In this document: one piece after another, positions 53,145 through 62,496 of the stretch
How positions within the stretch are numbered: position 1 is the first letter of the stretch
How the letters are laid out: each line of letters starts with the position of its first letter
From: Deltaproteobacteria bacterium
GTDB taxonomy: Bacteria; Myxococcota_A; UBA9042; PHBI01
Assembly: GCA_020632715.1 (NCBI GenBank)
Contig: JACKFA010000010.1
Span: forward strand, 124,001-188,000
Direction: 5' to 3'
Length of the DNA: 64,000 bases
Notes under the pieces: generated by a model
Database searches by the model: none
Seen by the model: the letters and a program-made list of their open reading frames with translations, nothing else
Told to the model about the DNA's origin: nothing
Translations under genes and position numbers: made by a program

Positions 53145-53981
53145 CTACTCGGCGACCGGCGTGCAGCTCGTCGCGTCCGACCAGGTCGGGATCTCGCCGA
53201 GGTGCAGGGTCTTCTTGCCGGTCTCGAGGCCGCTGCGCTCGATGAGATCGCGCGCCGCGTTGCCGGTGACCTTGCCGAGCACGAGCTCGGCGCCGGACTT
53301 GCCCCCGATCTTCCAGGTGCGGGCCCAGCTGCGCTTCTTCCCGCGCTTCTCCTTGCCGCCGCCCGCGGGCTTCGTCACGTCCTGCGTGCTGACGCCCAGG
53401 CCGAGGTACCAGCAGCCGGGGCGCTTGTCGTGCTCCATGCAGGCGATGAGGGAGGTGACGGTGGTCTCGGGGACGGTGGCCTCGGACCCGTCGCCCTCGC
53501 GCGAGGTCTCGCGCACCTCGAAGAGGTGGACGAGGCCGACGGCGTCCCAGTCGCAGGCGCCGGGGCACATGTCCATGACCTGCTTCGAGGCGACGAGCTC
53601 GTAGTCCTCGGCGTGGTGGGGGCCGGGGAGGTTGCCGAAGGTCGCGAGGACGCCGCCGTCGACGGCCTGCTTCTCGTCGCCGAGGAAGACGTGGACCTGC
53701 CGGAAGGGCTTCCCGGCGGCCTCGCCGCGGAGCTCGACGACGACGGCGTCGCGGATGTCGGTGGCGTCGCTCGTGACGCCGATGGACGACGTGGCGGTGA
53801 CGGCCTCGCAGCGGCACGACGGGCACCCGGCCGCGGCCGCCGCGGTCTTGCAGGTGGCGGCGAAGACGGGGCCGTCGGTCCACGCGGGGACGTCGGCGCG
53901 CGCGGCCGGGGCGAGGGCGAGGAGGGCGAGGAGGGCGGCGGGGGCGACGACGCGGAGGGCGGGCGACGCGAGCGCGGTCAT
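53145..53981 (-). CDS. Secreted hypothetical protein
   Basis: A 278-residue protein with a signal peptide (hydrophobic to PAARADV). The mature part has eight Cys, including CKTAAAAAGCPSCRC near the N-terminus and MCPGACDWDAVGLVHLF in the middle. A basic stretch (KEKRGKKRSW) precedes a C-terminal segment with GKSGAELVLGKVTGNAARDL. I do not recognise a family. GAGG lies just upstream of the ATG. It stands alone between the kinase gene, which is convergent, and the divergent protease-like gene. Periplasmic or secreted location inferred. Confidence 0.75.
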   Translation of the reverse strand: MTALASPALRVVAPAALLALLALAPAARADVPAWTDGPVFAATCKTAAAAAGCPSCRCEAVTATSSIGVTSDATDIRDAVVVELRGEAAGKPFRQVHVFLGDEKQAVDGGVLATFGNLPGPHHAEDYELVASKQVMDMCPGACDWDAVGLVHLFEVRETSREGDGSEATVPETTVTSLIACMEHDKRPGCWYLGLGVSTQDVTKPAGGGKEKRGKKRSWARTWKIGGKSGAELVLGKVTGNAARDLIERSGLETGKKTLHLGEIPTWSDATSCTPVAE

Positions 53982-54175
53982 GGGGCCTCGGGGGCGGTGG
54001 GAGCCGGGTCGGGAGCGCCGGACGGGCGTCCGGCGTGAGGGAGAGCGTCGAGCCGAAGGGCGCTCGACGTCAACAGCGGGAGCGGCGAAGCTTGGGCGGT
54101 CGCCCCGTGGGCGGCGCTGCTCGCGCCACGAACGGGCTGCAGGCGCGCGCGCGACGCGCTACCCTCGACCGCAGC

Positions 54176-55510
54176 ATGCCCGCGTCGGCCCCCGTCCTCT
54201 GCGCCTCCTGCGGCGCCCCGTCCGCGACCGGGGCGGACTATCACGTCGTGCGGGGACGCACGGCGTGCCCGCTGTGCGCGCCGGCGCTTCGGGCGGCCTC
54301 GGCGGGGAGCTGGCTCGGCGCGCTCATCCTCCTCACGGTCACGGCGCGCCTCATCGCCGCCTGGGTCCCGGGCTTCGGCCCCGCGTGGTTCCTCTTCAAC
54401 GGCTTCGTCGCCGCGGCGTTCGCCGTGGCGCTCGTGATCCCTCACGAGCTCGGCCACGTCGTCGCGGCCAAGCTCCTCGGGCTGCGTGTGCGCGCGGTGG
54501 AGGTCGGCCTCGGGCGGGTCCTCGCGTCGGGCCGCGTCCTCGGCGTGGCCCTGACGCTCCGCGTCTACCCGGTCTCCGGCCTGACCCGGGTGCGCTTCGA
54601 CACCGCGCGCCACTATCGCGCGCGCCTCGCGGGCCTGGTCCTCGGAGGACCCGCGGTGCACGCGCTCGTCTTCGCGCTCGCGGTGAGCGAGCTCCACGGC
54701 GCGCGCGTCTTCCGGCAGATGCTGCTCGGCTTCACACCGGCGCTCGACCTCGCGTACGCCGCCCTCGTCGGCCTCGTCGTCAACCTGTTGCCGATCCGGA
54801 TCACCGCGGGCGACCAACGGCTGCCGAGCGACGGCGCGCAGCTCTTCGGCGCGTTCCGGTTGAGCGACGAGGAGATCGCCCAGCGGCTCGCGGTCGAGAT
54901 GCTCGATCACGGCGAGCTCGTCGCGGAGGGTCGTATGGATGCGGCCATCGCGTCGCTCGAGCGCGCGGCCGAGCGGGCGCCGACCTCGGTCGGAGCGTGG
55001 TTGCTCCTCGGCTCGCTGCTCTCGACGCGCGAGCGTTGGGACGAGGCGCTCGAGGCGCTCCGCGCGGCCCGGGCGCTCGCCGCCCCCGGCGCGACGCTGT
55101 GGGGCGCGGTGAACGAGCTCCTCGCCATCGCGGCCATCAACCGCGGTGGTCCTGGCGATCTCGACGAGGCCGAGCGGGCGGTCGAGGCGGCGTGGCCGAC
55201 GCACGCGTGGACCGCGTCGCTCCCCTGCTCGCGGGCGATGCTCCGGATCCTGCGCGGTGACCTCGACGCGGGCGTCCCCGCGCTCCGAGCCGCCGTGGCG
55301 CGTGTCCCGAACCGCGAGATCCGAGCGCGGCTCGCGGCGCGCGGTGTGTGGCTCCTCGCCCCGGTCGCTGGAGACGCCGTCGACGCGCTCGCCGCGGAGC
55401 TCATCGCGTTCGCCGAGGCCGCCGATCCGCGCTGCCCGCTCCTCCCCGAGGCGCGAGCGGCGCTCGCGGCGAGGGGCTCCGGAGCCGGAGACCGAGCCCT
55501 CCCCGGATGA
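54176..55510 (+). CDS. M50-like membrane metalloprotease with zinc-ribbon and TPR-like tail
   Basis: A 444-residue protein. An N-terminal zinc ribbon (Cys9, Cys12, Cys31, Cys34) precedes membrane helices. The third segment carries HELGH (residues 90-94), the site-2-protease zinc motif, and the Asp in the DQRLPSDGAQLF segment fits the third ligand region of M50 proteases. Helices follow, then a C-terminal domain of about 190 residues with TPR-like helices (AWLLLGSLLSTRERWDEALEAL). M50 enzymes cut transmembrane proteins or perform regulated intramembrane proteolysis. No PDZ domain is seen. The TPR tail could recruit substrate. Target unknown. Confidence 0.8.
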   Translation: MPASAPVLCASCGAPSATGADYHVVRGRTACPLCAPALRAASAGSWLGALILLTVTARLIAAWVPGFGPAWFLFNGFVAAAFAVALVIPHELGHVVAAKLLGLRVRAVEVGLGRVLASGRVLGVALTLRVYPVSGLTRVRFDTARHYRARLAGLVLGGPAVHALVFALAVSELHGARVFRQMLLGFTPALDLAYAALVGLVVNLLPIRITAGDQRLPSDGAQLFGAFRLSDEEIAQRLAVEMLDHGELVAEGRMDAAIASLERAAERAPTSVGAWLLLGSLLSTRERWDEALEALRAARALAAPGATLWGAVNELLAIAAINRGGPGDLDEAERAVEAAWPTHAWTASLPCSRAMLRILRGDLDAGVPALRAAVARVPNREIRARLAARGVWLLAPVAGDAVDALAAELIAFAEAADPRCPLLPEARAALAARGSGAGDRALPG

Positions 55511-55568
55511 CCCGGCGACGCCGAGGTTACGAGCGCGCCCCGGATCGCCCCGGACTCGCTTGGAACGA

Positions 55569-55599
55569 TTGAGACAATCCGTCCGGCGACTGCTAGTCT
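55569..55599 (+). promoter_or_regulatory. Weak candidate promoter of the propeller lipoprotein gene
   Basis: TTGAGA (55569-55574) and TAGTCT (55594-55599) are separated by 19 bases, about 30 bases before the start codon. The spacing is long for the housekeeping sigma factor. A similar TTGACAATCC sequence lies at 32538, upstream of another lipoprotein gene, but there no matching -10 is visible. Confidence 0.25.
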
Positions 55600-55629
55600 G
55601 CGATCTCCGTCACACAACGCCCCGGAGCC

Positions 55630-57909
55630 ATGATGAACGTGCGGGTTCATCGAGGCGCGCGCGCCTCGTCCCTCGTCCTCCCCCTCGCCCTGGCGGTCGG
55701 CCTCGGCGCCGCCTGCGTCGATGGCGGCTCGCCTGCCGCCGACGCCGGCGCGGGCGTCGCGATCTCGGTCGCGCCGCTGTCGCTGCCCGGGATCGTCGAC
55801 GCCTGCTACGATCTCACGGTCAAGAGCGGCCCGGGTGGCACGGGGAGCACCGTCTGGACGCGCGCGGGCGTGTGCTCGCAGGGCTACGGGGACGGCGGCG
55901 GCGCCATCACCTACGTCGGCACGTGCGACGCCTCCACGGGCGCCGACAACAGCGTGCAGCTCGTGATGACGAGCCTCACGGACGAGGCCGGGGACGCCGC
56001 CTTCGTGAACCCGTGCCCCGCGTCGGCGCCGTGCACGAAGGACGCGCCGTGTAGCCCCAACGAGGACAGCCCGGTGACCTTCGACCTCACGGTCATGCGC
56101 CCCGCGCGGCAGGGCTTCTTCGACGTCGGGGTGTCCTTCGACGACGTCTTCTGCTCGGCGAAGGTCGACTGCAGCGTCGACGACGGCGGCGCGGAGGCGC
56201 CGATCGCGCTCCTCTACCCCGCGACGGGCGGCGGCGGCCGCGTCCCGACGGCGATCTTCGCGCTCGCGTGCACCGCGGGCGCGAACGCGGCGACCGAGCT
56301 CTACCTCTCGGACGTGGTGGTCACCTGTGGCGGCACACCCCACGCGATCCCGCTCTCCGGGCCGGCGGGGAACGTCTGGAGCGAGGCGTCACCGCCCCCG
56401 TCGCCGCTCCTCCAGGCCGCGACCTTCCGCGGGCTCGAGGCGCTCTCGGACGGCGCCACCGGGGACCCGCTGAACAAGCTCTACTTCAACGTGGCGCTCG
56501 CGCTCGATCTCGACGCCCTCGGCGGCCCGTGCACGCTGTCGGCGACGGCCACGGCGAGCGACGGCCCCTTCGAGACGCCGTTCACGACGCCGTCCGGGAG
56601 CGCGTGGCCGCTCGTCCACGTGTCGGTGCCGCTCGTCGCCACGGAGACCGCGAGCGCCTACTCCTGCACGCGCAACCCGCTCGGCGATCTGCCCGAGGAC
56701 GGCGTGTGGGTCGGCTACACGGGGCTCGACGGGGCCGCGCCGTTCGCGCACCGGGCGCGCGTCGACGGCGGCGCGGTCGTGGTCGAGGACGCGGTCGCCC
56801 TCACGGAGCGCGCCGTCACCGTGCTCGCCGGCGCCTCGCACACCTTCGCGGCCACCGGCGGCACGCCGCCGTACGCGTACTCCGTGGTGACGGCCGGCGG
56901 CGGGTCCTTCGCGGGCGCCGTCTACACCGCCCCCAGCGCGCCGGGGACGTACACCGTGCGCGTCTCGGACGCCGCGGGCGGCCACGACGACGCCGTCGTC
57001 ACGGTGAACCCGGGGACGCTCTTCGTGGCGGTGGGCGGCACGAGCGCGTTCACCTCGGCGAACGGCAGCACGTGGACGGCCGCCTCCGTGCAGCCGACGC
57101 CGCCGAGCGGCGCGGGGCTCGGCGACGTGGCCTACGCGAACGGCCTGTTCGTCGCGGTGGGCGGCGTGGCGGGCACGTCCGCGTACGTCGCCTGGTCCGC
57201 CGACGGGGACGTGTGGACGACGGCGGCGACCATCCCAGCGACGAGGAACTTCACCCGGGTGCGGGCGGCCGCCGGCGTGTTCTTGGCGGGCAGCAGCGCC
57301 GGCACCGCCATGTCGACGGACGGTGACACCTGGACCCAGGTCCACGCGCTCGGGCCCTACGTCGCCATCAGCGGCGGGGCCTACTTCGTGACGTTCTACC
57401 AGAGCACGTGCGGGAGCTCGGGGTGCTACGCCGACGTCTACCGCGCGACGGTCGCGCCGCCCACGCGGCCGACGACGGGGCAGTGGGACAACATCACGCA
57501 CTTCGCGGGCGGCTCGACGCAGGTGAACGGCGTCGCGACCGCGGCGGACGGGCACCTCTTCTACGCGGCGGCCGGCGGCCTCTTGCGGCGTGCCTCCAGC
57601 GGCGCCGAGGACACGACGATCGCGAGTGGCGGCTTCACCTACATCGCGGACGACGCGGCCACCCCGCGGACCATCGTCGCGGTCACCGACTTCGGCCAGA
57701 CGGTCTACACGTCGACCGACGACGGGCAGACGTTCACGTCGCACGCGACGGGGGCGGCGACCACCGGCCTCGGGCGCGTCATCTGGACGGGCGAGCGCTT
57801 CCTCTTGACCGCCGACAGCCCCTCGACGCTCTACGAGAGCGCCGACGGCCTCACCTGGACGTCCCTCGGGCCGCTGCCGGGCGGCGCCGTGACGGTGAAG
57901 GAGCACTGA
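55630..57909 (+). CDS. Lipoprotein: shared N-terminal domain, Ig-like domain and beta-propeller-like repeats
   Basis: A 759-residue protein (or 758 from the second ATG, which has better spacing from GGAG). The signal ends GLGAAC. Residues about 40-390 are homologous to the N-terminal domain of the EGF-like lipoprotein at 28.5 kb (here QGFFDVGVSFDDVFCSAKVDC). A PKD/Ig-like domain (TFAATGGTPPYAYSV) follows, then about 300 residues of sialidase/BNR-like blades (LFVAVGGTSAFTSANGSTW, TAMSTDGDTWTQV, VYTSTDDGQTFTS) that suggest a beta-propeller. No sialidase catalytic residues are identified. The last 59 bases overlap, in the opposite sense, the end of the sterol fusion gene. Confidence 0.85.
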   Translation: MMNVRVHRGARASSLVLPLALAVGLGAACVDGGSPAADAGAGVAISVAPLSLPGIVDACYDLTVKSGPGGTGSTVWTRAGVCSQGYGDGGGAITYVGTCDASTGADNSVQLVMTSLTDEAGDAAFVNPCPASAPCTKDAPCSPNEDSPVTFDLTVMRPARQGFFDVGVSFDDVFCSAKVDCSVDDGGAEAPIALLYPATGGGGRVPTAIFALACTAGANAATELYLSDVVVTCGGTPHAIPLSGPAGNVWSEASPPPSPLLQAATFRGLEALSDGATGDPLNKLYFNVALALDLDALGGPCTLSATATASDGPFETPFTTPSGSAWPLVHVSVPLVATETASAYSCTRNPLGDLPEDGVWVGYTGLDGAAPFAHRARVDGGAVVVEDAVALTERAVTVLAGASHTFAATGGTPPYAYSVVTAGGGSFAGAVYTAPSAPGTYTVRVSDAAGGHDDAVVTVNPGTLFVAVGGTSAFTSANGSTWTAASVQPTPPSGAGLGDVAYANGLFVAVGGVAGTSAYVAWSADGDVWTTAATIPATRNFTRVRAAAGVFLAGSSAGTAMSTDGDTWTQVHALGPYVAISGGAYFVTFYQSTCGSSGCYADVYRATVAPPTRPTTGQWDNITHFAGGSTQVNGVATAADGHLFYAAAGGLLRRASSGAEDTTIASGGFTYIADDAATPRTIVAVTDFGQTVYTSTDDGQTFTSHATGAATTGLGRVIWTGERFLLTADSPSTLYESADGLTWTSLGPLPGGAVTVKEH

Positions 57910-60900
57910 CGGGGGGCGGCGCCCGCCGCGCCCCGCGCGCGTCCACAGGCTCCGGCAGGGCCGCGTCGAGGCGCGCGCGCCGCGCCTCGACGGCGGCGAG
58001 GGCCCACACCGGGAAGACCTGCTTGTAGAGCGCGTACTCGAGGAGCGACGTCTCGAAGAAGACGCCCGTCATGGCCTCCTCGGGCCACGTCCCGTCCGGG
58101 AGCTGCCGCGCGGCGAGCCAGGCGGCGCCGCGCGACACGGCCTCGCCGGCCGGCGCGCCCGCCTCGATGAGCGCGAGCAGCGCCCACGCCGTCTGCACCG
58201 CGAGCCCGCCCTGCGCCTCGCTCCGCGGCACGTACTCGCCCCGCACGCAGGCCGCCTCGCTCTCCCCCCAGCTCCCGTCCGCGCGCTGGTGGGCGAGCAG
58301 GAAGCGCGCCGCCCGCGCGAGCGCCGGATCCCACGGCTCGGCGCCGGCCGCGCGGAGGCCGCGGACGGCGAAGAGCGTCCCGTAGATCGTCCCGACCCCC
58401 CAGACCCCCGGCCACGAGCCGTCCTCGCGCTGCGCCCGCCGGAGCCACGCCGCCCCGCGCGCGGCCTCGCACCGCGCCCGCGCCGCGATCTGGCTCTCGC
58501 CGGCGCCCTCGGCCCACCGCGCGAGCGCCTCGACGCACGACGCCGTGCACTCGACGTAGGACGCCTCCGTCATCGAGCTCCCGAACATCTCGGACGGGTT
58601 CAGCCACTCGAGCCCGACGCGCGAGCGCCGCGCCTCGTAGCTCCCGAACCCGCCGTCCGCGTTCTGACAGCGCAGGATGAACCGCGCCGCGTCCTCCCGC
58701 GATTGTGCATTGCACAACGCCTCGTCGCCGCTCTCCATGAGGGCGACGAGCGCTTCCGCTGTGCAGTCGCTCACGGGCCAGCCGTGCCACCGCTCGGCGA
58801 AGCAGAAGCCGCCGGTGGGGTCGATCCGGTCGTTCCGGCGGTACGCCTCGACGCCCGCGCCGCCTTCGCCGCCGACGACCGGGCGCGTCATCTGCTGCGC
58901 CGCGAGGAAGCCGGCCGCCCGCGCGACGACCGGGGTCTCCGCGTCCACGCCCGCGAGCGCGAGCGCCCGCAGCGCGAAGGCGGTGTCCCAGCTCGCGCTG
59001 CGCGCGCCGGCGACCCGCGTGCCGCGCGCGTCGTCCTCCCAGATCCAGCCCTCGAGGCGCTCCCAGCCGCGCGCGACGTCCGGGTCGTCCGCGCCGCCCG
59101 CCGCGCCGAGGGCGAGGAGGGTCAGGAGGCCGCTCACAGGCGAGATCCCGGTGTGATCGGTCGTCTGGAGCTCCCACCGGAGCCGCCCCTCGAGCTCCGC
59201 GAGCAGCGGCCGCCGCGCCCGCTCGCCGCGCGCGCGGTCGACGAGATCGGCGGCACGGTAGGCGAGGCGCAGGGCCAGCGTGTGCGGAGTGTGGCTGTCC
59301 CCCGCCCGCACGGCCCAGCGCCTCGCCCGACCGAGCGGGAACGGCGACGCCAGCTCTCTCCGGATGTCGTCCACCACGTCGGCGGGGGTGGCTTGCACCC
59401 GTCGAGCATGGAGAAGCGCCATCGCCATGTAGATCAATCGCGTATGGCAGTACCACCGGGACGGGTGCACCGGCAACGCCCGCGGCAGGAGCCAGGCCTC
59501 CGCCGTAACCGGAGGGGCCGCCGACCACGGCGTCACCCCCGTGAGCGCGAGCCACACCTTCCCCCAGCTCGGCACGTCGCGGAGCCCGCCGCAGGCGCGG
59601 ATGAACGCTCGCGCCCGCGCGAGCCACGGCGCGTCCGGCGCCTCCCCGAGGAGGCGGGCCGCCACGTACGCGAGCGCCGTCACGAAGAGGTACGGCGGCG
59701 AGTCGGGGTGGAGCCCCCAGGTCCCGTCCGCGCGCTGCGTCTGCCGGAGCTGCAGGAGGAGCCCGGCGCGTCGCTCGGCCGCCATCGGCCGCCCCGCGAC
59801 GTGGTGCGCGAGCGCGAGCTGCGCCGGGAGCATGGCGCACCAGACGACCTCCCCCTCGAACCCGCCGTCCGCGCGCTGTAGCCGCTCGAGCGCCGCCAAC
59901 CCTGCGCGGAGCGCCGCCTCCGGCCCCTCGGCGCCCTCCGCCCCCGCCGCCACCGGCGTGAGGCGCGTCGGCTCCCCGCGCGCGTGGCTCACCTCCGCCA
60001 CGGCCTCGGTCGGCGGCGCGAGGTGCAGCGCGCCCGCCACGACCCAGCGGAGGCGGCGGCCGAGATCCCCGACGACGCGGCGCCCCCGCGCGAGGTCCCG
60101 CCCCGCGACCGCGGCCGCGCCGACCTCGCCGACGGCGCGCGTCACCGCGTGCGCGAAGGACGCCGCGAACGCCGCCGGGCTCGCGTTCTCCCCCGCGAGG
60201 AAGCCCATCGTCCGCTGCCGCTCGAGCGCGCTCGCGCGCCACATCGCGTAGACCGCGCGCCGGATGGCCCGCGTCTCGTCCGCGTCGTCCGCGAACACCT
60301 CGTAGAGCGCGACCGCCAGCATCTCCGGCACGCGCGTCGCCCGCGCCCTCGCCCGACGCCAGCGCGCGAGGTCGCCGGCGACGGCGAGCGTCCGCGCGTC
60401 GTCCACGCCGAGCGTGATGCCGAGCGCCGTCAGCGGGTGGTAGTGCCCCGCGGCGTCACCGATGAGCACGAGCGCGTCGTCGCCGAGGGTCGCCCGCGGG
60501 CGCACGTGGTTCGCCGCCCACGCCACGCGCCCCTTCTCGCGCAGCGCCTCGCGGAACGCGCCCCGGAGCCCCTCCGGGAGCCGCGGCCCGAACGCCTCCC
60601 AGAGCCACCGCGGCTGGCTCGTCGCCCGGACGTCGCCGAGCGGCACGTCGAGGATGAGCCGCACGCGCCCCGGCGCGAGGCGGTACGCGAGCGCCGGCCC
60701 CACGCCGCCGAGGAAGACGTGCCCGTGCCCCTCGAAGGGGAGCTCCGCGCCCTCGAGCACGAGCCCGGCCATGCGCGAGACCGTCACGTGGTCCGCGCCG
60801 AGCCCGAGCGCCCTCCGCACGACCGAGCCGCGCCCGTCCGCGCCGACCACGCGCCCGGTGTGGGCGACGGTGGCGCCGGCGTGACCGCGCCGCTCGTAGA

Positions 60901-61320
60901 CCACGCGGCCGGCCGTCACCTCGGTGGCGCGACCGCCGGCGACCCAGGTCACGCCGGGCTCGGCGGCCGCCGCCTCGCGCATGGCGTCGACCAGCACGTG
61001 GTGATCGCAGCAGAGCCCGCGCCCGTCGCCAGGGTAGGGGAGCACCATCGGCGCGCCGGCGTCGTCCGGGAAGACCGCGAAGCCGCGCCCCGTGTCGTGC
61101 TGTCGCGCGCCGGCCGGGAGCGCCACGCCGAGCGCGTCGAGCGCCGCCACGACCGGCGGGTGGAACCACTCGCCGGCGAGGCGCGCGTGGGCGGCCTGCG
61201 GGTTCGCGTCGAGGAGCAGCGCCGGGCGCCGGCGCGCGCGTGGGCGATGGCGGCGGCGGCGCCTGCCGGCCCGGCCCCGACGACGACGACGACGTCGTAG
61301 CGGTCGGCCCGCGCGCTCAC
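57851..61320 (-). CDS. Squalene epoxidase-oxidosqualene cyclase fusion protein (apparent frameshift)
   Basis: About 1156 residues when an apparent one-base deletion near 61218-61230 is repaired. The N-terminal 400 residues are a squalene epoxidase: FAD motif GAGPAG (15-20), substrate region GEWFHPPV, ADGRGSV (DG 162-163), and IGDAAGHYHPLTALG (GD 288-289). From about residue 460 the chain is an oxidosqualene cyclase, with QW repeats, GWPVSDCTAEAL (catalytic D852), YVECTA and VFPVWAL. The start is GTG at 61320, overlapping the upstream stop (GTGA); without the repair, a frame from a GTG at 61150 lacks the FAD motif. It probably epoxidises squalene and cyclises the product to a sterol. It is last in the sterol operon. 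Confidence 0.9.
61218..61230 (-). other. Apparent -1 frameshift site
   Basis: Reading from the GTG at 61320, the FAD motif is in frame up to HARAGAR. The rest of the epoxidase (ALLLDANPQAAHARLAGEW) is in the frame shifted by one base. The break lies in a GCGCGCCGGCGCCCGGCGC run. No slippery heptamer plus pseudoknot is obvious, so an assembly or base-calling deletion is the simplest cause. Confidence 0.8.
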
Positions 61321-62474
61321 GCCGCGGGCGCCTCGGTCGCCGCCTTCGGCGCGCGCCGCGGGCCGCGCGGGACCTTCGCGGCCGTCCGCTCGAGGTGCTC
61401 CTCCCACTTCCGCACGGTGAGCGCCTGAAACGCCTTCACGGCGGGGTTCAGCTCGGCGATCGGCGCGTCCCAGTGGGCCTCCCAGCCGGCCTGCTCGGCC
61501 TCGACGGCGAACCCGTCCTCGCGGAGGAGCGGCTTCACCATGAGCTCGTTGGCGGCGCGGAGGAGCGGCGTCATGAGCTGCCGCGGGATCCGCACGCGCG
61601 TGAACGGGACGACGAAGTTCTTGAAGTAGAAGAGGAAGAAGGTCTGCGTCCGGCGCTCGTCGAGCGGCGTCACGAAGAGCCAGTGCTTGATCTGGTCGTC
61701 GGTGTTCGACCACTGGTACGGGTACTGGTAGCCGAGCTCCATGTGGTTCGTGTCGACGGCCTTCCGGTCGACGAAGAGGCCGCTCACGCGCCCGCCGCCG
61801 ACCTTCGTGTCGTAGGCCACGAAGACGGTGTCGCCGACGGTCTCGCAGCGGGTCAGCGTCGAGTCGCTGAACGGCTTGTACTTCCGGTGGAGGTACGCGT
61901 GCGTGAAGTCCGAGACGTTGTCGATGATCATGGAGTGGTGGGCGTTCCAGGTGAAGCCCACCGGCACGCAGGCCCAGCGATCGGGCCCCTCGAGCTCGGG
62001 GATCGCGGGGAGCGCGCGCTCGTCGGCCTTCGCCGGGTCGCCGGGGAAGATCCAGACGAGCCCGTAGCGCACGCGCACCGGGTAGCTCCGGACGCCGAGC
62101 TTCGGCATCTCGCGCCCGAAGAGCTCGTGCGGGATGTCGACGACGCGCCCGCGGCCGTCGTAGGCCCAGCCGTGGTAGGGGCAGACGAGGTCGCAGCCGC
62201 GCACGTGCCCCGTCGTGAGCTTGAGCTGGCGGTGCGCGCAGCGGTTGTCGACCGCGCGGAGCTCGCCGTCGTCGCCGCGGAAGAGCGCGATGGAGCGCTT
62301 CCAGAAGCCGACCTCGACCACCTCGCCGCGGCGGACTTTTCGCTCTTCGGCGACGACGTACCAATAGTCCGGGTCGAGGCCGGCGGCGCGCAGCTTCTGG
62401 CGGCTGTTGGCCGCGTCGGCGAAGGCGGGCGGGGGCGCCGTGTTGCGCTCGTAGACCGTGGGGCTCGTGGTCAT
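61317..62474 (-). CDS. sdmA: Rieske-type non-haem iron oxygenase, SdmA-like
   Basis: A 385-residue protein. The Rieske [2Fe-2S] site is C79-A-H81 and C98-P-Y-H101 with the expected 16-residue gap. The mononuclear iron site reads N186-x2-D189-x2-H192-x3-H196 (NVSDFTHAYLH). The Rieske domain comes first and the catalytic domain follows, as in steroid-type Rieske oxygenases (SdmA, KshA, cholesterol 7-desaturase). In Methylococcus capsulatus SdmA, with SdmB, removes a C-4 methyl group from sterols. Here it sits between an SdmB-like gene and the cyclase, so that role is inferred. AGGGAG (62482-62487) precedes the ATG. Its stop overlaps the cyclase start by 4 bp. It could instead be a nucleus-modifying desaturase. 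Confidence 0.88.
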   Translation of the reverse strand: MTTSPTVYERNTAPPPAFADAANSRQKLRAAGLDPDYWYVVAEERKVRRGEVVEVGFWKRSIALFRGDDGELRAVDNRCAHRQLKLTTGHVRGCDLVCPYHGWAYDGRGRVVDIPHELFGREMPKLGVRSYPVRVRYGLVWIFPGDPAKADERALPAIPELEGPDRWACVPVGFTWNAHHSMIIDNVSDFTHAYLHRKYKPFSDSTLTRCETVGDTVFVAYDTKVGGGRVSGLFVDRKAVDTNHMELGYQYPYQWSNTDDQIKHWLFVTPLDERRTQTFFLFYFKNFVVPFTRVRIPRQLMTPLLRAANELMVKPLLREDGFAVEAEQAGWEAHWDAPIAELNPAVKAFQALTVRKWEEHLERTAAKVPRGPRRAPKAATEAPAA

Positions 62475-62496
62475 CGCGTGTCTCCCTGTCGTCCGC

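Noticed and set aside
57851..59900. Squalene-hopene cyclase instead of oxidosqualene cyclase
   Set aside because: The catalytic motif is DCTAE with YVECTA, as in OSC; the DXDD motif of squalene-hopene cyclases is absent, and an epoxidase is fused in front.
61218..61230. Programmed ribosomal frameshifting in the sterol fusion gene
   Set aside because: No slippery heptamer followed by a convincing structure was found; a missing base in a GC run explains the data more simply.
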